This document shows, one piece after another, positions 24,101 through 37,916 of a DNA stretch of 64,000 nucleotides (positions are counted from its first letter, which is position 1; each line of letters opens with the position of its first letter). The notes beneath the pieces are model-generated. The model made no database searches. It was given only the letters and a program-made list of their open reading frames with translations, and was not told the DNA's origin. Where the stretch lies: positions 6,644,166 through 6,708,165 of the forward strand of contig NC_135778.1 in assembly GCF_028453695.1 (NCBI RefSeq). The letters are read 5' to 3'. The position numbers were made by a program, and so were the translations under genes. Source of the DNA: Augochlora pura. Lineage: Eukaryota; Arthropoda; Insecta; Hymenoptera; Halictidae.

Positions 24101-26435
24101 CTAAAAGCATTCGAGATTCGTCGGGTAGATTCGATTTTCGAGAAAACGTCTTTCGGCCAGAAGTTAAATTCGTACGCTAGCCCTAGTCCCTGCGAGTCGA
24201 CCGAGTAAGCAGGAACTTTTACAGAATGCAATTCCGACAGCGAATTCGGTTAGATACCCCGGGCCCATTGCAGCAAAAGTTTACCGGTACATGTTGATAA
24301 CTTCGCCGTGTCTTTACTTATTCACTTGAACGGCAACGATCCCGTCGTTAATAAAGCAAACTGTCCAAGAAGCGTCCTAACTTCCTCTGATCTATTTTTA
24401 TCCAACTTACTTTCATCTGTAAGCCGACGTTCATTTTTTTTTCTCGTATCCAGGGCTCGACGCGAAACGTCCAACTCGTGGAGAAGCCTTTGTGAACATC
24501 GGTCGACGTTCTGTTTTAAAGATCGTCCAATTAATTTGGCCGAATCGCGAGCCCAATAATCGATGTTTACTCTTTTACGGTTTATACCCGGTGAATCGGT
24601 TGTCGCGGCAACCAATAATTTAATATCTATTATCGAGACAAATGTGTTAGATTATTACTATCGTAAGCTTCAATATTATTATATAATTTTTTTAATATCA
24701 AATATCTTCCGCGATTATTAAAATGAATACAATCAAAATAGAATCGAAAATGTAACATTGAGCTTTTGTATGGCCAAATTGTATGGTTGCTAAAGTGTTA
24801 ACATTAAACCTACCGAGCTCGAACAGTGGCTACGCGTTTTGCTTTAGAAGAATTCCAAGACTGGATTTTATTTAGATTTTCTGCCATTTCATGATATGAC
24901 AATTAGCACTGATTCGTACTTAATAATTTTTCTAATAGGACCAGACAATTTTGTTTCCTGTATTGTCTTTATTTACCTTTGTTTCTCTACCTTGATAACA
25001 GAATAATAGAATAATAGAAGATATGAATAATATTCATATTTAACAGATCTTACGTAAAATGTTCAGCACGAGCTTGACTTGTTATCATAGTGCAAGGGGT
25101 TAACTTTAATCGGGCATTTTTTTAATTTTTTCAAGTTCCCCGTGTTCGCAAAAAATGCTTGAAGCACCTTAGGCTCTCCGATAGTATCTCGCGGATAATG
25201 TGGAAATCTATCGACACGAGTGTCGCTCTAATGAGCCACCAATTGTTACTACGGCACGCGCCTGAGGTGTTCTCAGCATTTAGGCAGCCGATCAAAATTC
25301 GCAACGATCCCCCCCACCACCACCTGTCTTGGTTTGTTGCACTTTCTCCGTCACTACCGTACGTACCCTACGGCACTTATCCGAGAATTTCGAGGTGCGA
25401 ATCAGCTAACTCTAACAAGTATACTGACATTTGGATGAATTGTATGATGCGATCATCTTGCACAAGGTATCAGAAGTGTATAGACATAATTAATAAACGA
25501 CATAATTGCAATTTGATGTACTTTGTCATTGAGTGCATTTTGTAATTCGTTTGGAATCTATTAACTTTTGTAAAGTTACATTTTCATATCTTCTCTCAAC
25601 ATTTCCAATTGTGAACCAACTATTTGTTAAGATTTTAATTACAGGATTAATAATGAGAAAAATATTTTATTTTCTTCTTAATTATACATACTTCTATTTT
25701 TCATACAACGTAGTTTTATATTAACGCTTAGTTTCATTTTTCCCAAAACAAAGTTTATTTATTCCTCTCACAATTTGTAATTGTTCAACGCTGTATATAA
25801 TTATTTTTTAAACTCGTCACAAAGATTCCATGTAAGATCTACTAAATACGTGTATTATTAATTTCTTCTAAATCGAAATCAAATTGTATTTTTCTCTTAT
25901 TAAAGTCTAGAAACGAAACTAAATAAAAACGATAAAAGAAAGAAAAATCATCTGATCCTCTTAAGGAAAATATTAAGGACGTATAAATAATTAATTAACG
26001 TAGCATGAAAGCGGTCGTAGTGCAAGGGGTTAAATACCGTTGATACGCGGTCATTTTTTCTTACCGAGTTTCTTCGTCTTGCGAAAGTGCAGAAGGGTTA
26101 ACGATTCCCGTTCCACGGTGAGATCACTAGCAAAGGGACCCGAGTATTATTTACTTACGTTGGGTCCTGTTTTCGCCGAGCCAACCCCATCCGGCCGCCT
26201 TAGCTAGTTCCCCCCCGAAGGCACTGTATCCTGGTTTCCCTGTGGCCACAGGTAAACAGGCGGGTTTCACGCTTTCCGACCAACTGATTGGCCGAGCGAG
26301 TTCCAGGAGGGCAATATCGTCTACGAATTTTCCGCATTTGTGGCCGGGGTGTAAAATAGCGTTCGTCACTCTCTCCTCCGTCGACGGGGGCACTTCCGGT
26401 CCCTTTAGGTTGTATTCCCCCAGACTGACCCGCAG
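21131..26435 (-). CDS. Trypsin-like S1A serine protease, C-terminal part (5' exons not found)
   Basis: Three minus-strand exons join in phase: 26435-26159 (may extend to about 26469), 23382-23231, and 21301-21131 (TAA). Together they encode about 199 residues of a chymotrypsin-fold domain. Exon 1 carries LRVSLGEYNL and the catalytic Asp in FVDDIALLEL, then SVKPACLP. Exon 2 carries a Cys-containing segment, MCAGHEAGGRDSC and Trp. Exon 3 begins SDSGGPLM with the catalytic Ser, then VVSWGIGCARARLPGIYTRVSEYIPWI. Asp189 in GRDSC predicts cleavage after Lys/Arg. The active-site loop is C-W-S-D-S-G-G-P instead of C-Q-G-D-S-G-G-P, so position 193 is Ser. The His exon (AAHC), activation site and any clip domain must lie at higher coordinates. 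Insect relatives with C-W-A-D-S-G-G-P exist, as I recall, so the variant looks family-related. Several TTAA elements fill the introns. Confidence 0.9.
23542..23940. repeat. TTAA-flanked element with perfect 16-bp inverted ends and nested element
   Basis: This 399-bp element lies in a protease intron. Both ends read TTAA plus CCCTTTCGGTACGAGC, a perfect 16-bp terminal inverted repeat with intact TTAA duplication. The palindrome GCCGGATATATCCGGC is at 23562-23577. A second element with CCCCTTGCCGTAC ends begins at TTAA 23686 and ends near 23864 with a worn right TTAA. This is the best-preserved copy of the family in the window. Confidence 0.9.
23686..23864. repeat. Nested element with CCCCTTGCCGTAC ends
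   Basis: The left end is TTAACCCCTTGCCGTAC and the right end is GTACGGCAAGAGGACAA, an inverted match with worn terminal bases. It is inserted inside the element at 23542-23940. Confidence 0.65.
24886..25103 (-). repeat. Truncated TTAA-family element (CCCCTTGCACT end)
   Basis: It ends at 25103 with TGCAAGGGGTTAA. Read on minus it matches the elements at 34704-34958 and 36366-36617 over most of their length, including GGTCCTATTA. The other end is lost. Confidence 0.65.
25811..26033 (+). repeat. Truncated TTAA-family element (CCCCTTGCACT family)
   Basis: The interior (TTTCTTCTAAATCGAAATC, then GATCCTCTTAAGGAAAATAT) and the right end GTAGTGCAAGGGGTTAA match the 36.4-kb copy. The left terminus has been lost. 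It lies in a protease intron or just beside the first protease exon seen. Confidence 0.7.
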
Positions 26436-26469
26436 CTGGCCAATTGGCACCAACGATGTATATCTGTAT

Positions 26470-28936
26470 CGAACGAAAAAATATTCTAGTTAACGAACCT
26501 AATCTAGTTTCGATTTATTTCTTTATTCTTTGCTGTAGATTTTATGCAAATGTTGTACTTATAGCGGCGATTGAACCACAAAATAAAGGGGTGCGTTCTA
26601 ACTTGCATTCAGTATCATATTCCGAGGACTCGAAAAAGGAACATAGCAGAATAAAACGTTGATACGTGTCCTATAATGAACGGAACAATTCTGTCCTTTC
26701 TGTCCCAAAATTGTGTCCTTTAAAAAGTAACCCTAAATCATTAGGCTCCTGGTAATAAATATTTGAAAAATATACATCATTTATGCACGGGATAATATAT
26801 AAAATGAACAGAGTACATCTTGCGATTAGATGTAACTAATTTGTGTGATGTAATTTGTAATTACACGTGAATATGCGATAACATATTTCATGCGCTGTTA
26901 AACATAAAATATAAAAATATATACGTTATGGAAAATAAAAAATATATTTTTAGAATTCTTTATGCACGAAGCACATTTCTATCCAGATCCTATCGCTCCG
27001 CCTGTTTCTGCAAATATATACATTTGCATAAACACCCAGAGTCTAGAAACGATGTTTCAAATAACGTAATTGCAACTGCGGCCAGATTTGTTGCAAGCGA
27101 CGTCTTTTTCGTTAACCGATGTCCGACTCTTCCTACGCGGAGGCGGAGAAAAGCCGGTTCTTTCGCGAGCTCTGTATTCGTTGAACGTTGGCAATTATTT
27201 AACCGGGATTTTTGTGTTCCACCCCGGTGGTGGCGCACACACACACACACACACACACCTCTAACCACCACGCCCGGTATGTCGGCTGGCTGTTGTTATA
27301 CCGAGTGCACCGGCTTCGGTTAATTAATCGGCCGTTGCCAGTCCCGAATAACTAACAAAATTATAGCGGCCAACCGGCGGCGCTTCCTCGTTTCTCTCGC
27401 ATTAGAGGAGATTGTTTCGTGGCGGTTTTCCTCGGTGCCGCGATTCTTTCATTGGCGGCCAAGGTGGCGCAATCATGCTCGAGTAGTCGCGACTCATTTC
27501 CCCAAGTTTCGTGGTACCCACCGCCTCCGCCGCCGCCGCCTCGTCCACCATCCTTTCGCAATTCGCCACGCTCCTTGCGAGCATCCCCTCTCCCCCCCCT
27601 CTACCCTGTAATGGCCCCTTACCAACCCTCGTTGGGACCCTGCCGCCGTTGTTCCACCGGTGGCCATGGATTATACGATTTAATCTGGACGCATCATCGC
27701 CACTCCTCCCTTCCTTTATCGTCGCACCCTTCCAATTAAAATGCACCGCCGGGCTAAACGCTCGGATCGAACCGGAAAGGGTGACCGAGTGGTTTTTTTT
27801 TTCTTGCCGGCGGTTTTTGTTACGGAAACGGGGACTATTAATCGCTGGCTAATCCAGTTGTAAAGTCTGCCCCGATGGAGTCAACGAGGTTGCTAATTAT
27901 TTCGCGATTAAATTGGACCGGGGCTCGCACGACGTTTCGCGCATTGCGGATCCTCGATCGGAGGGGGCTGCCTTTCTCGGTGAATTCAGATTTCTTATTC
28001 GTCGCTTTTCGTTCGGTGTTTCTACCGAGTCGCGTTTCTCGTACACGGAGAATCTTGTTCGGAGCCTCGTTCGTTGTTTCGTACGAGAACAAATTACGAC
28101 GATCAGAGTTGTGATCATTGCTGTAGTTTTATTATTTTCTTTAAGATACGTAGACGTAAACGGAATCGTGTAATTGAGATGATAAAAAATAATTATATGT
28201 TCTATAATTTAAGCTAGTGTTTATTTATTTTCTTGTTTGTTACAGAACGAAAAATGACACGTGTAGAAACCAAGAAAACGTTCGAGTTACCTGGTTACAG
28301 TTTCTTGTTGAATAAAACAATATTGCGACTACATCTTTGACATAAGAAAACGAAATTTCAATTGACGAAACGAACGCTTCGTTCTGATTTTTATAAAACA
28401 ATGAAAAACGAGCATAAAAATCATAATTTATTAATATATTCCTTTGCCGGGAGATCCGTTGCTTTTCATAGAAATCGTAATAAAATTGATGCCGCGGTCA
28501 CGTGCTTATGCGAGCCATGTGTTTCCGCGATCATTTGTAAAGATGGTGTCGTACCAATGACCGATAGCCGGCTCGCATACTTTTCAGGCGTTCCGCAATC
28601 ATTTTTCCGTCGCGATAGCTCTACAAATAATTCTGTTTCATGCCTGGCGCTGCATTAACGAAATTTATTTCGGCCGTTTCCGTGAACGATAAAGAAATCG
28701 CAGACAATGGCCGGCGAGTCGAATATATTTTCACGACCCCGCGTCTGGTGGCAACGTTTTGTCATGCGTTTTGCATGGCCGCTAGCAATTACCGAGTGGT
28801 CTGTAATCTACACGCAATCATGGTTTACAACGCCGAAGCTCCGCTGGATCCTCTCTCCGGCTACCCAGTCCAGTTTCAACCCACCCACAACTCCTTTCTC
28901 CCTCTGTCTTTCTCCTTCTCGTATATGTATACGCAT

Positions 28937-28967
<31 letters not shown>

Positions 28968-31161
28968 GTTAAACATATATATATATATGTTTGCCAACCG
29001 AGAGAAAGACAGACGATGTCTACACGTTTCATCGCACAGCGTTACTGTCTCGCTGTTTAATTACACCTGCATGAACACAGTTCCCAATATCCAGCTACGA
29101 GGATACATTAAATAGTTTTGTAATTTCCTCTAGGCTCTAGAAATATTTTAATCTCTTTTATATTTTGTCAAAATTCCATTTCGAAGATTCACAGGGATTT
29201 GTTAAGATTTATTTAGTGATTTATGTAAATATTAAGTATGTATTTAGTAATTTATAAAATTAGTAATTACGTATTTAGTAATCTATGATTAATTCAGTAA
29301 TATGTTGCACCATGATTTTAGGACAACTTTTATATAAATAAAAATAAGATGAATAAAATGATGCTGCTGTAGGTGTGCCACACTTCGAATTCGAACAACG
29401 TGAAGCAAAAAAATTTTGAATAAATATATATCGATTTATTGATCTCAGAATCAAGAAATTGGGATGACGGTACATTTTTTATGCAGATCGAAAAAAAAGC
29501 GTATTTAATATTTATATGTCATATGGACATATAAATGCTTTTGAGATGCAAACATTTTTGTTGGCTAGAATGACGATTGACTTACTACTGACTTCTCGAT
29601 ATTTACGGAAGATTTTCTACGTGTCATCCTTCAATTTCTGCACACCCTCTCGGAAATTCCACATCTCTGACGAATTATTTGACAAGCATGTTGGGCGGAA
29701 GCAAGTAAGTCAATCATGATGCTGGCGAGAAAGAAATGTTTATATCTCAGAAACGGTTGACCTTTTGAGCTATGTTTACCGAGGCCTTTCGACTCGCTAT
29801 AGTGTGTTTAATAATGATATAAAAATTAAATGTCTGTTTGAAATATCTTGCATAGGTAATTCTATTCGAACGCTTTTTGAAATGAAATTTGCGTTTATAA
29901 ATGGGCCAAGTGATTTTTTTTTCAAACTTTAGACGAATTATTTTACTGGAAAAGAGTAAAAAAATATTGTTTGCAAACATTGCAATTGTGACATAATTTT
30001 TCGCATGCACACAAGTTATTGAGATCTACAAAACGAATTTTGTATATTGTCAGAGTCTCAGATAAAAAAGTTAAGAAAACTCATAAAAAAGGGAAGCTTA
30101 AATAGGGCTTTTTGTTCAAATTTGTTATCTTACTGAATCTGTACTTACTTAACTATTTACTTAACTTCGTTCTCTAAATTATAGTGGCATTTTTGGTAGA
30201 TTGATTGTGCTATTTAATATATTGTTGTGTTCCATGCATAAATCTAGCAACTAAATTGAAAATCTAATCAATAGTTAGCTTGACCATTAAAATAAAAATA
30301 ATGATCACTACATTATACTGCCCCTCAAGAAATGCTTGCCTAGGAAGCTTGCAAGGTTTAGCTTACTATACAATTGCAACCGGTTGAGATGATAAAAGAA
30401 TTCAAAAATCACGTTATTCAATCTTTTTTTATCTCTGAGCCTGTATTATAAATTTAAAAGCTGCACTTTATAAATCTCTGCGACTTATACAAAAAATTTC
30501 ATTGAAATCAGTTGCTTTCAATAATCGTCCCTTTCACAGCACCTTTTTTCCTGTAACGTTATCCGTCGCAAACGGCGTTCGTAATCCGTATTACGGTGAA
30601 ATATTAAAGTACATCCGGAACATTAACGAACATCAACGAATCGAAATGTAAAAAGCGATGCCTTAAAGCGATTTTGAATTTTTACGGAAAAAGAGTCTCG
30701 AACCGGATAGCAAAAACGTACGATTTACTTTTATCGCACGGTCTATCTAATTTTGAACGATGATCGTTTCCGGCAACCGTTTAATGCAACCCGGACCCTT
30801 GACTCTATTTGTCGGTCATGTTCATCGGTGTGAACACACCGTCGCGCGCAGTTTTTGCCCTTGCGACAATGCCGCTCGCGTTTCCATTCGTTGCGCGCCG
30901 GTGAAAAATACGCTGCGGTTTCATTTAAAATGTAATCGTTGCTCCAATTAACATCAATATCGCGGGAAGCCGCGCACGACCGCGCGGAACGGCGGGCCAG
31001 TCGTTTTATATAATTTTCACGAAGCGATTAGCTGTTCATCCGCTTATTCGATAATTGGGAAACGGTTTTGCGGAAAGTCAGAGGAAACGTTTGTCACCGC
31101 GACACGGGACTCGATTGCCGGGGGATAGCGTTTGCATGCATAAATTGATCAGTAACCGGGG
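26470..31161. other. Non-coding region upstream of visible protease exons
   Basis: Probably an intron of the minus-strand protease. It contains a CA microsatellite (27234-27258), a proline-codon-like CCGCCG run near 27530, and a TA-rich microsatellite (28921-28990). I looked for IVGG and AAHC exons on minus and found none with fitting context. Confidence 0.45.
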
Positions 31162-31261
31162 NNNNNNNNNNNNNNNNNNNNNNNNNNNNNNNNNNNNNNN
31201 NNNNNNNNNNNNNNNNNNNNNNNNNNNNNNNNNNNNNNNNNNNNNNNNNNNNNNNNNNNNN
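31162..31261. other. Assembly gap (100 N)
   Basis: Exactly 100 unknown bases, the conventional length for a gap of unknown size. Missing protease exons could lie here. Confidence 0.98.
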
Positions 31262-34200
31262 ATCACCGGCTGCGATCCTCTTGAATCGGTTAACATTCCG
31301 TTGTACCCACCGGTTCGGGTTTCAATTAAATCGATCCCGCCGTGGATACTGGACCATACAGAGCGTTGCCCGCCGCTTAACCGAAAAGATCCGAGCTCCT
31401 GTCGAGTTGCCGAGAATATCCAAGGATCCGTCGATCCACCGGGAAGATTCGCGGATCCGTCGATTCACGAAAAGATTCGCGTCACCTTGTAAGACGAATA
31501 AGTAGTCCGACACTATCCCCACTCTTGTGATTTAAATCACACGATTCTGGCTTTGCTTACCACGTGTTCTAGCGAAGATAAGATCTCACCTACGTGTCAT
31601 CTATACTGTATGTATGTCTGGCATCACGTATATACATCACGGAGTATTTAAAATATTTTGTACACGTGCGCGCATTTAATAGATATGATTTATCAGGGTG
31701 CAAATGCGACAATAAATAAATTGAACGTAAATATTTATTGTTAAACCGATCAAGGAAATTATTTTCACTTATTCCATAATCGAAAACTGAACGCACTAAA
31801 TTGATGTTTCCTCACCATTTGGTGCTAATACAAATTATAGATAAATTAAAGATTCAATTGACGCTTTCAGTGCTCGCGATTTTGTAAAATTATTTTACGA
31901 TATCGCGGCCTATTCGTGTATCTGGTAAACACGATAAAATGGAAAACATTATCGGAGCTTCGCAGAATTTTTATGTTATCGCTCGAATCGCTTAATAAAG
32001 CGATTACAGCTCCATTCGAAGCTTGTTTTTATAAAATCCGCCATTTATTCGAGCGTATAAAATAATCGACAGAAAATGGAAAATTCTTTTAAACCGTGTC
32101 CGTTGCTCTGCAACGATTTTAATTCGGATCGATGTTCGCGGTTTAATTAGCGCCGTTAGAACTCTTTGATATCTTCATTATAGCGAGATTTAAATCGAGC
32201 TCCTTTATGCGCCGCGGTTTCAGGCAGCGAACACCGTATGTCTCACGTGTGTTAAGTGTTTTATTTCGTTCGATTTTTATACCATGAAGAACAGCAACGT
32301 GTTTGAATGCCGAAACGTTTCCGAGCGAGCGTTTTTCATACGCGGGCGTCGTTTATGCGCGGATTTAAAAAGTGCTCATAGGGAAAAAATTACCGGTTTT
32401 AAAAAAAATCGATTAAAACTTGTCGCATCAAAACCTGCCCCATTTAATCGCGCAGAATATTTTTATCAGCGCGGCGGCGGCGCGTGGGAGAGGAGGAGGA
32501 CGCGCGCGCGCGGGGGCGGAATTTCGGTTGGGATTCTGGTGCGCGAGCGTGCTCGCGCGATCGTTCGCCCGTAAAATTCAGTAGTACAAAACACGGATGT
32601 CGCGGCGTATGAGATATGGGACTGTAAAGGATTAATCGGGGGCTGTCTAGATTGATAGCAATTTATCTTGGTAATTAATTTATCTTGCCGGCCGATACGA
32701 GATGACATTATAACCCCGCCGGTTATGAAAATGATTTACGTAATCGTAATAGAAATAATTCACTAACATTATATATCCACAGAGAATGAAATTTCGAGCG
32801 GTTACACGCCGGGACCCGTTCATCGATATCGATTCAACGAGACCCGGGTTCGGTTTTATCGGAGAAACCCGTTCCGTTATAATGCATTGGGTTTTGTCTT
32901 CCCGTAGCAATGACCGATGACGCCACCGTCGAGTTATGGAGCAAACAAGCCGTATTTCAATTCCTACGTCTAGGTTCCATTGAGCAATTAAATCTCTTTG
33001 TGTGCTCGAAGCTCAAGATATTTGATAATTTTCTATTTATCTAGATAAACGTCCGAAAATAGAAATTTGCGTAAATATTTTTTATTTAATGTCATGTAAT
33101 CGATATTACGGAATTGGTATAAATGTTTAAGGCGGTCGAAGAAAACGTTTCGTGTAAAATTTTAATCGAGTATAGGGGCAGTTATAGATTTATAGATTTT
33201 GTTTTATAGATGCAGAAAAAAGGGAATATATAAAAGCAATTTCAAGCAACATATAATACTCGTTTTAGAACAATAACCAGAGGCTTCGCTCGCTGATTGA
33301 CTTGACAGCTTCGCGTCAGCTGATCTTCCTTTTTATTGCTCACTGTTTTTCGTTAATAATTCGTGGACAATGCTGCGGATTCCATTTGTGCTATCGTTTA
33401 CTGAATCCTGTTTACGCTTTATCTAGTTCTGATTCTGGAAATAGTCTTCGTAAACTAAGTACCTATCGCACAACCTCGTCAAAGTGAAAATATGAGACAA
33501 TACGAGGCCACGGTATCGGTAAGTGAAAATGACTCGCAGCCCCATAGTCGACCAGCTCCGATAATCCAGCGGAATTCTCTTCGCCATTTCCGTATTCTTG
33601 GAATTCGTGAGCCGTTAATGGAAGTTGATTCCCGAAGCTGATAAGATAACTGCCGGAAATAAAGTCGAAGTCATTTTCAGCTCGATATCACGGCCACGGA
33701 CGGATCCAGATACGGGACGGCGGGACGATTGGTCATAAGTCCCGCGTAATTATCGTCTCATTATGCTTTCGAATTGGCTCCGCGGACGAGAAACGAAGAA
33801 GAAACATCTATGGCCCCGGCGTTAGATGCACGCGGCGTTATCTCGAACGTGTTTCGGTCGACCAATAAACGTCCGCGCGAAGCAGTGGAACGAAAATCGG
33901 ACGCACTTCCGTTCAGTTAATTTACTGGCAATTATGCACGGCCATTAACGCGATTACATTTCCGGCTGTACGCGAGCCATTAGTTTGAACGTGTGCAAGC
34001 GTCGAATGCGCGCGTAAGCCGACGTGAGAAATTCGGGAATAGCCGGGCGGGTACCACCGGCGGGCGCGCAAGCGATTGGATCTCCGACAGTGTTGTCGCG
34101 TAACCTTCGACAGGTGAAGAACCTTAGCCACGGTCGCGACGCCGCTCTCGGGAAACCGGTGTCAAAATCTCGGAGTCATCGTATCGTACTCCCGAGGCCG

Positions 34201-34703
34201 TACACTTCCTAAACTCGCGGCCTTGGCTCAGGTTAACCACCTAATTTTCTATTCCGCTCGTGCTTACCTTCCGTCTACGTAACACTCTCGCTATCTCTGA
34301 CTGGGTCACGACTGCCTCTGCCAGGTTCCGCATAGTTTCCGTAACAATTAGAGCCTTCGTTCTAATCGAAGGCCGAAAGTAACAGTTATTTGAAAATATT
34401 TCGTGAAGATTGACATTTAAAAAAGAAAAACATATTTGCTATTCACATTGAAGCTAATAATCGAGAAATTGAAAAGAATTAAATTAAAAAAAATTAAATT
34501 AAAAAGAAATTGAATTAAAAAAAAGTTAAATTTAAAAAGAAATTAAATTAAGAAAATCACATAAACTAAACTAGATTATGGTTCTTCGTGCGAAATAAAC
34601 ATTTTCCAATTACATTGAGTTAAATGTATGTTAATGTTATCTTTACCGATATTTTGTTTTATACAATTTACTGAATTCATTTTACGATGCCTAGACCGCG
34701 GGT
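31262..34703. other. Non-coding region, GC-variable, no supported gene
   Basis: Only short chance open frames are present. A G/C-rich stretch at 32470-32560 gives long low-complexity frames on both strands. No family similarity was recognised. Confidence 0.45.
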
Positions 34704-34958
34704 TTTTCCCCTTGCACTATAATAACCAGTCAGACTCGCGATAAATATTCAATGCTAGATCTAATAAATATGAATATTATTAATTTCTTATAAATCGAAA
34801 TAACATTGAATTCTTCTGTTATCGAAGTACATCTAGAAACGAAAGTAAATGAAACCAATGGAAGGAATAAAAATTGTTTGGTCCTCTTAGAGAAATGATT
34901 AAGAACGAATAAGTGTTAATTAATATAGCGTTGAAGGAATCGTAGCGTAAGGGGCTAA
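34704..34958 (+). repeat. TTAA-family element, CCCCTTGCACT type, worn ends
   Basis: It begins CCCCTTGCACTATAATAACC and ends GTAGCGTAAGGGGCTAA. It aligns along its whole length with the 36366-36617 copy (GACTCGCGATAAA near the start, GGTCCTCTTAGAGAAA near the end). The flanking TTAA has decayed to TTTT and CTAA. Confidence 0.75.
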
Positions 34959-35209
34959 CCAAGACAGAGTGTTAAGCGAGGAGTGGGAAGTAAATGGAGA
35001 GCTCCGGTATACATAGAAGCTTTTGGAGATTACGACAGAACACTGGAAGTTAATAAACTGAATTTAGTGTTTGCCATTAGCTCTCGCGACGACCTTTTGT
35101 AACGTCTTCCATCTAATACCCGAGAATGTGTCGCGCCGGAATAGTATTGAAAACCATAAACGTCGCGGGGACACGATAGCGATTTCGGTGAACCGACGGC
35201 GCGGTGCAA

Positions 35210-35228
35210 GGGGGGGGGGGGGGGGGGG
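35210..35228. repeat. G19 homopolymer tract
   Basis: Nineteen consecutive G bases followed by CGGGGCG. The tract length is prone to sequencing error. Confidence 0.95.
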
Positions 35229-36365
35229 CGGGGCGAGCCCCACCGCAGAAAAAGTAGTAACGGCCGAGAAATGCTAAATCTGTCAAAATGGAAAAACTAT
35301 TTCAAGGGGTGTTCGAACCGATTCGTACGTTTCGTTTGCGTTTCTATCGGCGACGGCCGTCGAATATTTCAGCAATCTCCATGCATACGTGGGTTCGGAA
35401 ACGACCGGGTGCCGCGAGAGAGTTCGGATTATCGTGAACAATTGCGTTCCCGGCGAACTTAAACATCGATGGATATTTATTAAAGGTAACAATTTTCCGG
35501 GACATTAGTCCCCGTTGGTAATACCCGTGTCAGCGTAGGCGGGACCGGCCCGCGAATTCGAGTTACGGGAAATGACAAGCTTAACGTTGAATTTTCAGGT
35601 CATTCATTACCGATGTATGCGGCAATGCAGTTGCGACCGGTCATGCATGATCGACTCTCGACGCGAATGGAATTCTAATGGTATCTGTCGGCGGATATTG
35701 AAATAAATATGCCCCCCCGGGGGCTATTATATTTCTAGCGCGCTCCAATTTATTTTTTCTCTGTTAAATCGAATCTGTGTTGGGAATAGAAAAACTATAC
35801 TCGGTTGTGCGAGCTTGCTGAGACAGATTTAGATCGGTGTTGGTCGATTTCTTTTAATTGAAGTGTTCTCCAATCGAAGCATTGAGTGCAGAAATATTTT
35901 AATTCCTATTAAGTTATTTTTACGGAATCCGTCTAAATCGCATTTTTCAATTTTTTATACATAATAAGTATTTACAGTTCTAGAATATGCCTTCACGATC
36001 TTATAGTTAATTTTCATTACTTGCGACGTATTATATTTGTACTTATTTCGTGTTGCCGCTGAGATTCTTTATTTTTTAAATAATGTAAGTTGCAAGTGGT
36101 ATTTTACCGATCGTAAACGTGATTTACTACTCTCGCCGTAAAGTATTCGAGCACCCTTTACAACTCCCTTTTAAAACATCTGTAAAACATATTTTTTAAA
36201 TTTTCGTTCCAGATTCAGATGGAAAATTAAAACACGAAATAAAACATTTTTTGTCGTGCCAAGTAATAGAGAATCAAATGAAATTTAATTTAATTGAACT
36301 AATCCCTTTAACATTTAAAACAACTACGAGTCACTTGGTCCAGATTTAAAAAGGATTATTTTGTT

Positions 36366-36617
36366 TTAATTCCTTGCACTGTAATGACGAGTCAGGACTC
36401 GCGATAAAGATTTCCTGCAACATCTGCTAATATAAAATTATTCGTTTCTTCTAAATCGAAATCGAATTGAATTCTTCTGTTATCAAAGCCTAGAAACGGA
36501 AGTAATTAAAGACAATAGGAGAAATAAGAATTATCTGGTCCTATTAAGGAAAATATTAAAGACAAATAAAAGTGCTAATGAACGCAGCGTGAAAGGAGTC
36601 GCAGTGCAAGGGGTTAA
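36366..36617 (+). repeat. TTAA-flanked element, CCCCTTGCACT type
   Basis: This 252-bp element has TTAA at both sides. The left end is TTCCTTGCACTGTAATGACG; the right end complemented is CCCCTTGCACTGCGACTCC. Near the left end ACGAGTCAGGACTCG forms a near-palindrome. It serves as the reference copy for the related elements at 24.9, 25.8, 34.7 and 56.2 kb. Confidence 0.8.
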
Positions 36618-37916
36618 AGGGCGTACGGATACTTTCTTCCACGGATTGTAACAAACACGAAGAATCTAATGGTCGAATATATACCACCATGTCCTTAAAT
36701 AATTTATCATGTTATCAATTATAGATTAACTATATTTGATAGAATCGTAACATTTGTCACATGAATTATTTTTTAACCTAGTTAGTCGATATTGGTTTTT
36801 AAATGTTTCAATATGCACCGTGTTAATTGGTTTGTCCTTAGAGTATACGCGTCGCAATAATTTGTAAATTATGCGTTTCATGGACAATTTGTAAATACAA
36901 AATTTGTATGCTTTCAAGGAAAGCAAATTGAAAATACATTGAAAATATATAACTCTCATTATTCATGTCTTAAGTATATTCTAACTAGTTGTAGTTATAG
37001 ACACGTGCTACAAACGTAGCTAATTAATTAGATTCTTCCGTCAACAGGATACTAGATTTAGTATACCATGTTCACATATATTCCATTCGATCAATTCCAT
37101 CCAATCATAGTAGACTCCTTATTAACCGAACTCTACAGGATTACACGTAAGGGCGGATAAACGAATGACTGCATAATCCGAAACACGTGCATCTCATTAA
37201 TTATAGGTTGCTAATCAGTGGACTGCGGATCTTACGCATTAATGACTAAGATGACTAGATGTAATACCAGTTTTAGCATTTTAGACAAATTTTAGACTAC
37301 TGCTATGTTCTTCTGAATTTCTTAAAACTATATATATAGCAATCTATTTTATACGATAAATTTTTGTTTTATTTTATACGACATAAATTCACGTCGAGAA
37401 GTATGTTAACACTCACTCAAACGGAATAACTCTCTATTACTGTATTTTTTGGGTCGCTACCGGTTGGAATAATAAGATTAAAAAGAGACGATGTTTTTCG
37501 AATCTTGACTTCGACGAACTTTGCGGTATGTACATAAATTATCGAGATCTGCAAGAAACATTGTCAAATTGCCATTCCAGGCTCAGATAAAAAATTGAGA
37601 AAACGTATCCTCTCAATTTTTTTTCCATCGTCTCAATCAGTTGGAAAAGAAGTTTGTATGCTCATTCTCCAGAAAACTAGTCGGTTCAACATTTCTAAGA
37701 ATTTCGTCCTTTGGATCGATTTTGGTAAAAGAAAGCGATCGCGCTTGAAAACTGTATCAACATACTTTCCGACGCAAAAGTGTACGCAGCGGCTATAGCA
37801 TGAAACTTTCAACTGCAGGCCAAAGAGGACCGTGGAACATCGCACAATCTTTCTCTAACTTCTCCCTCTGATTTCGTTTTTTTTTTTTTTTTTTTTTGAA
37901 TTATTAATTTACTCAC

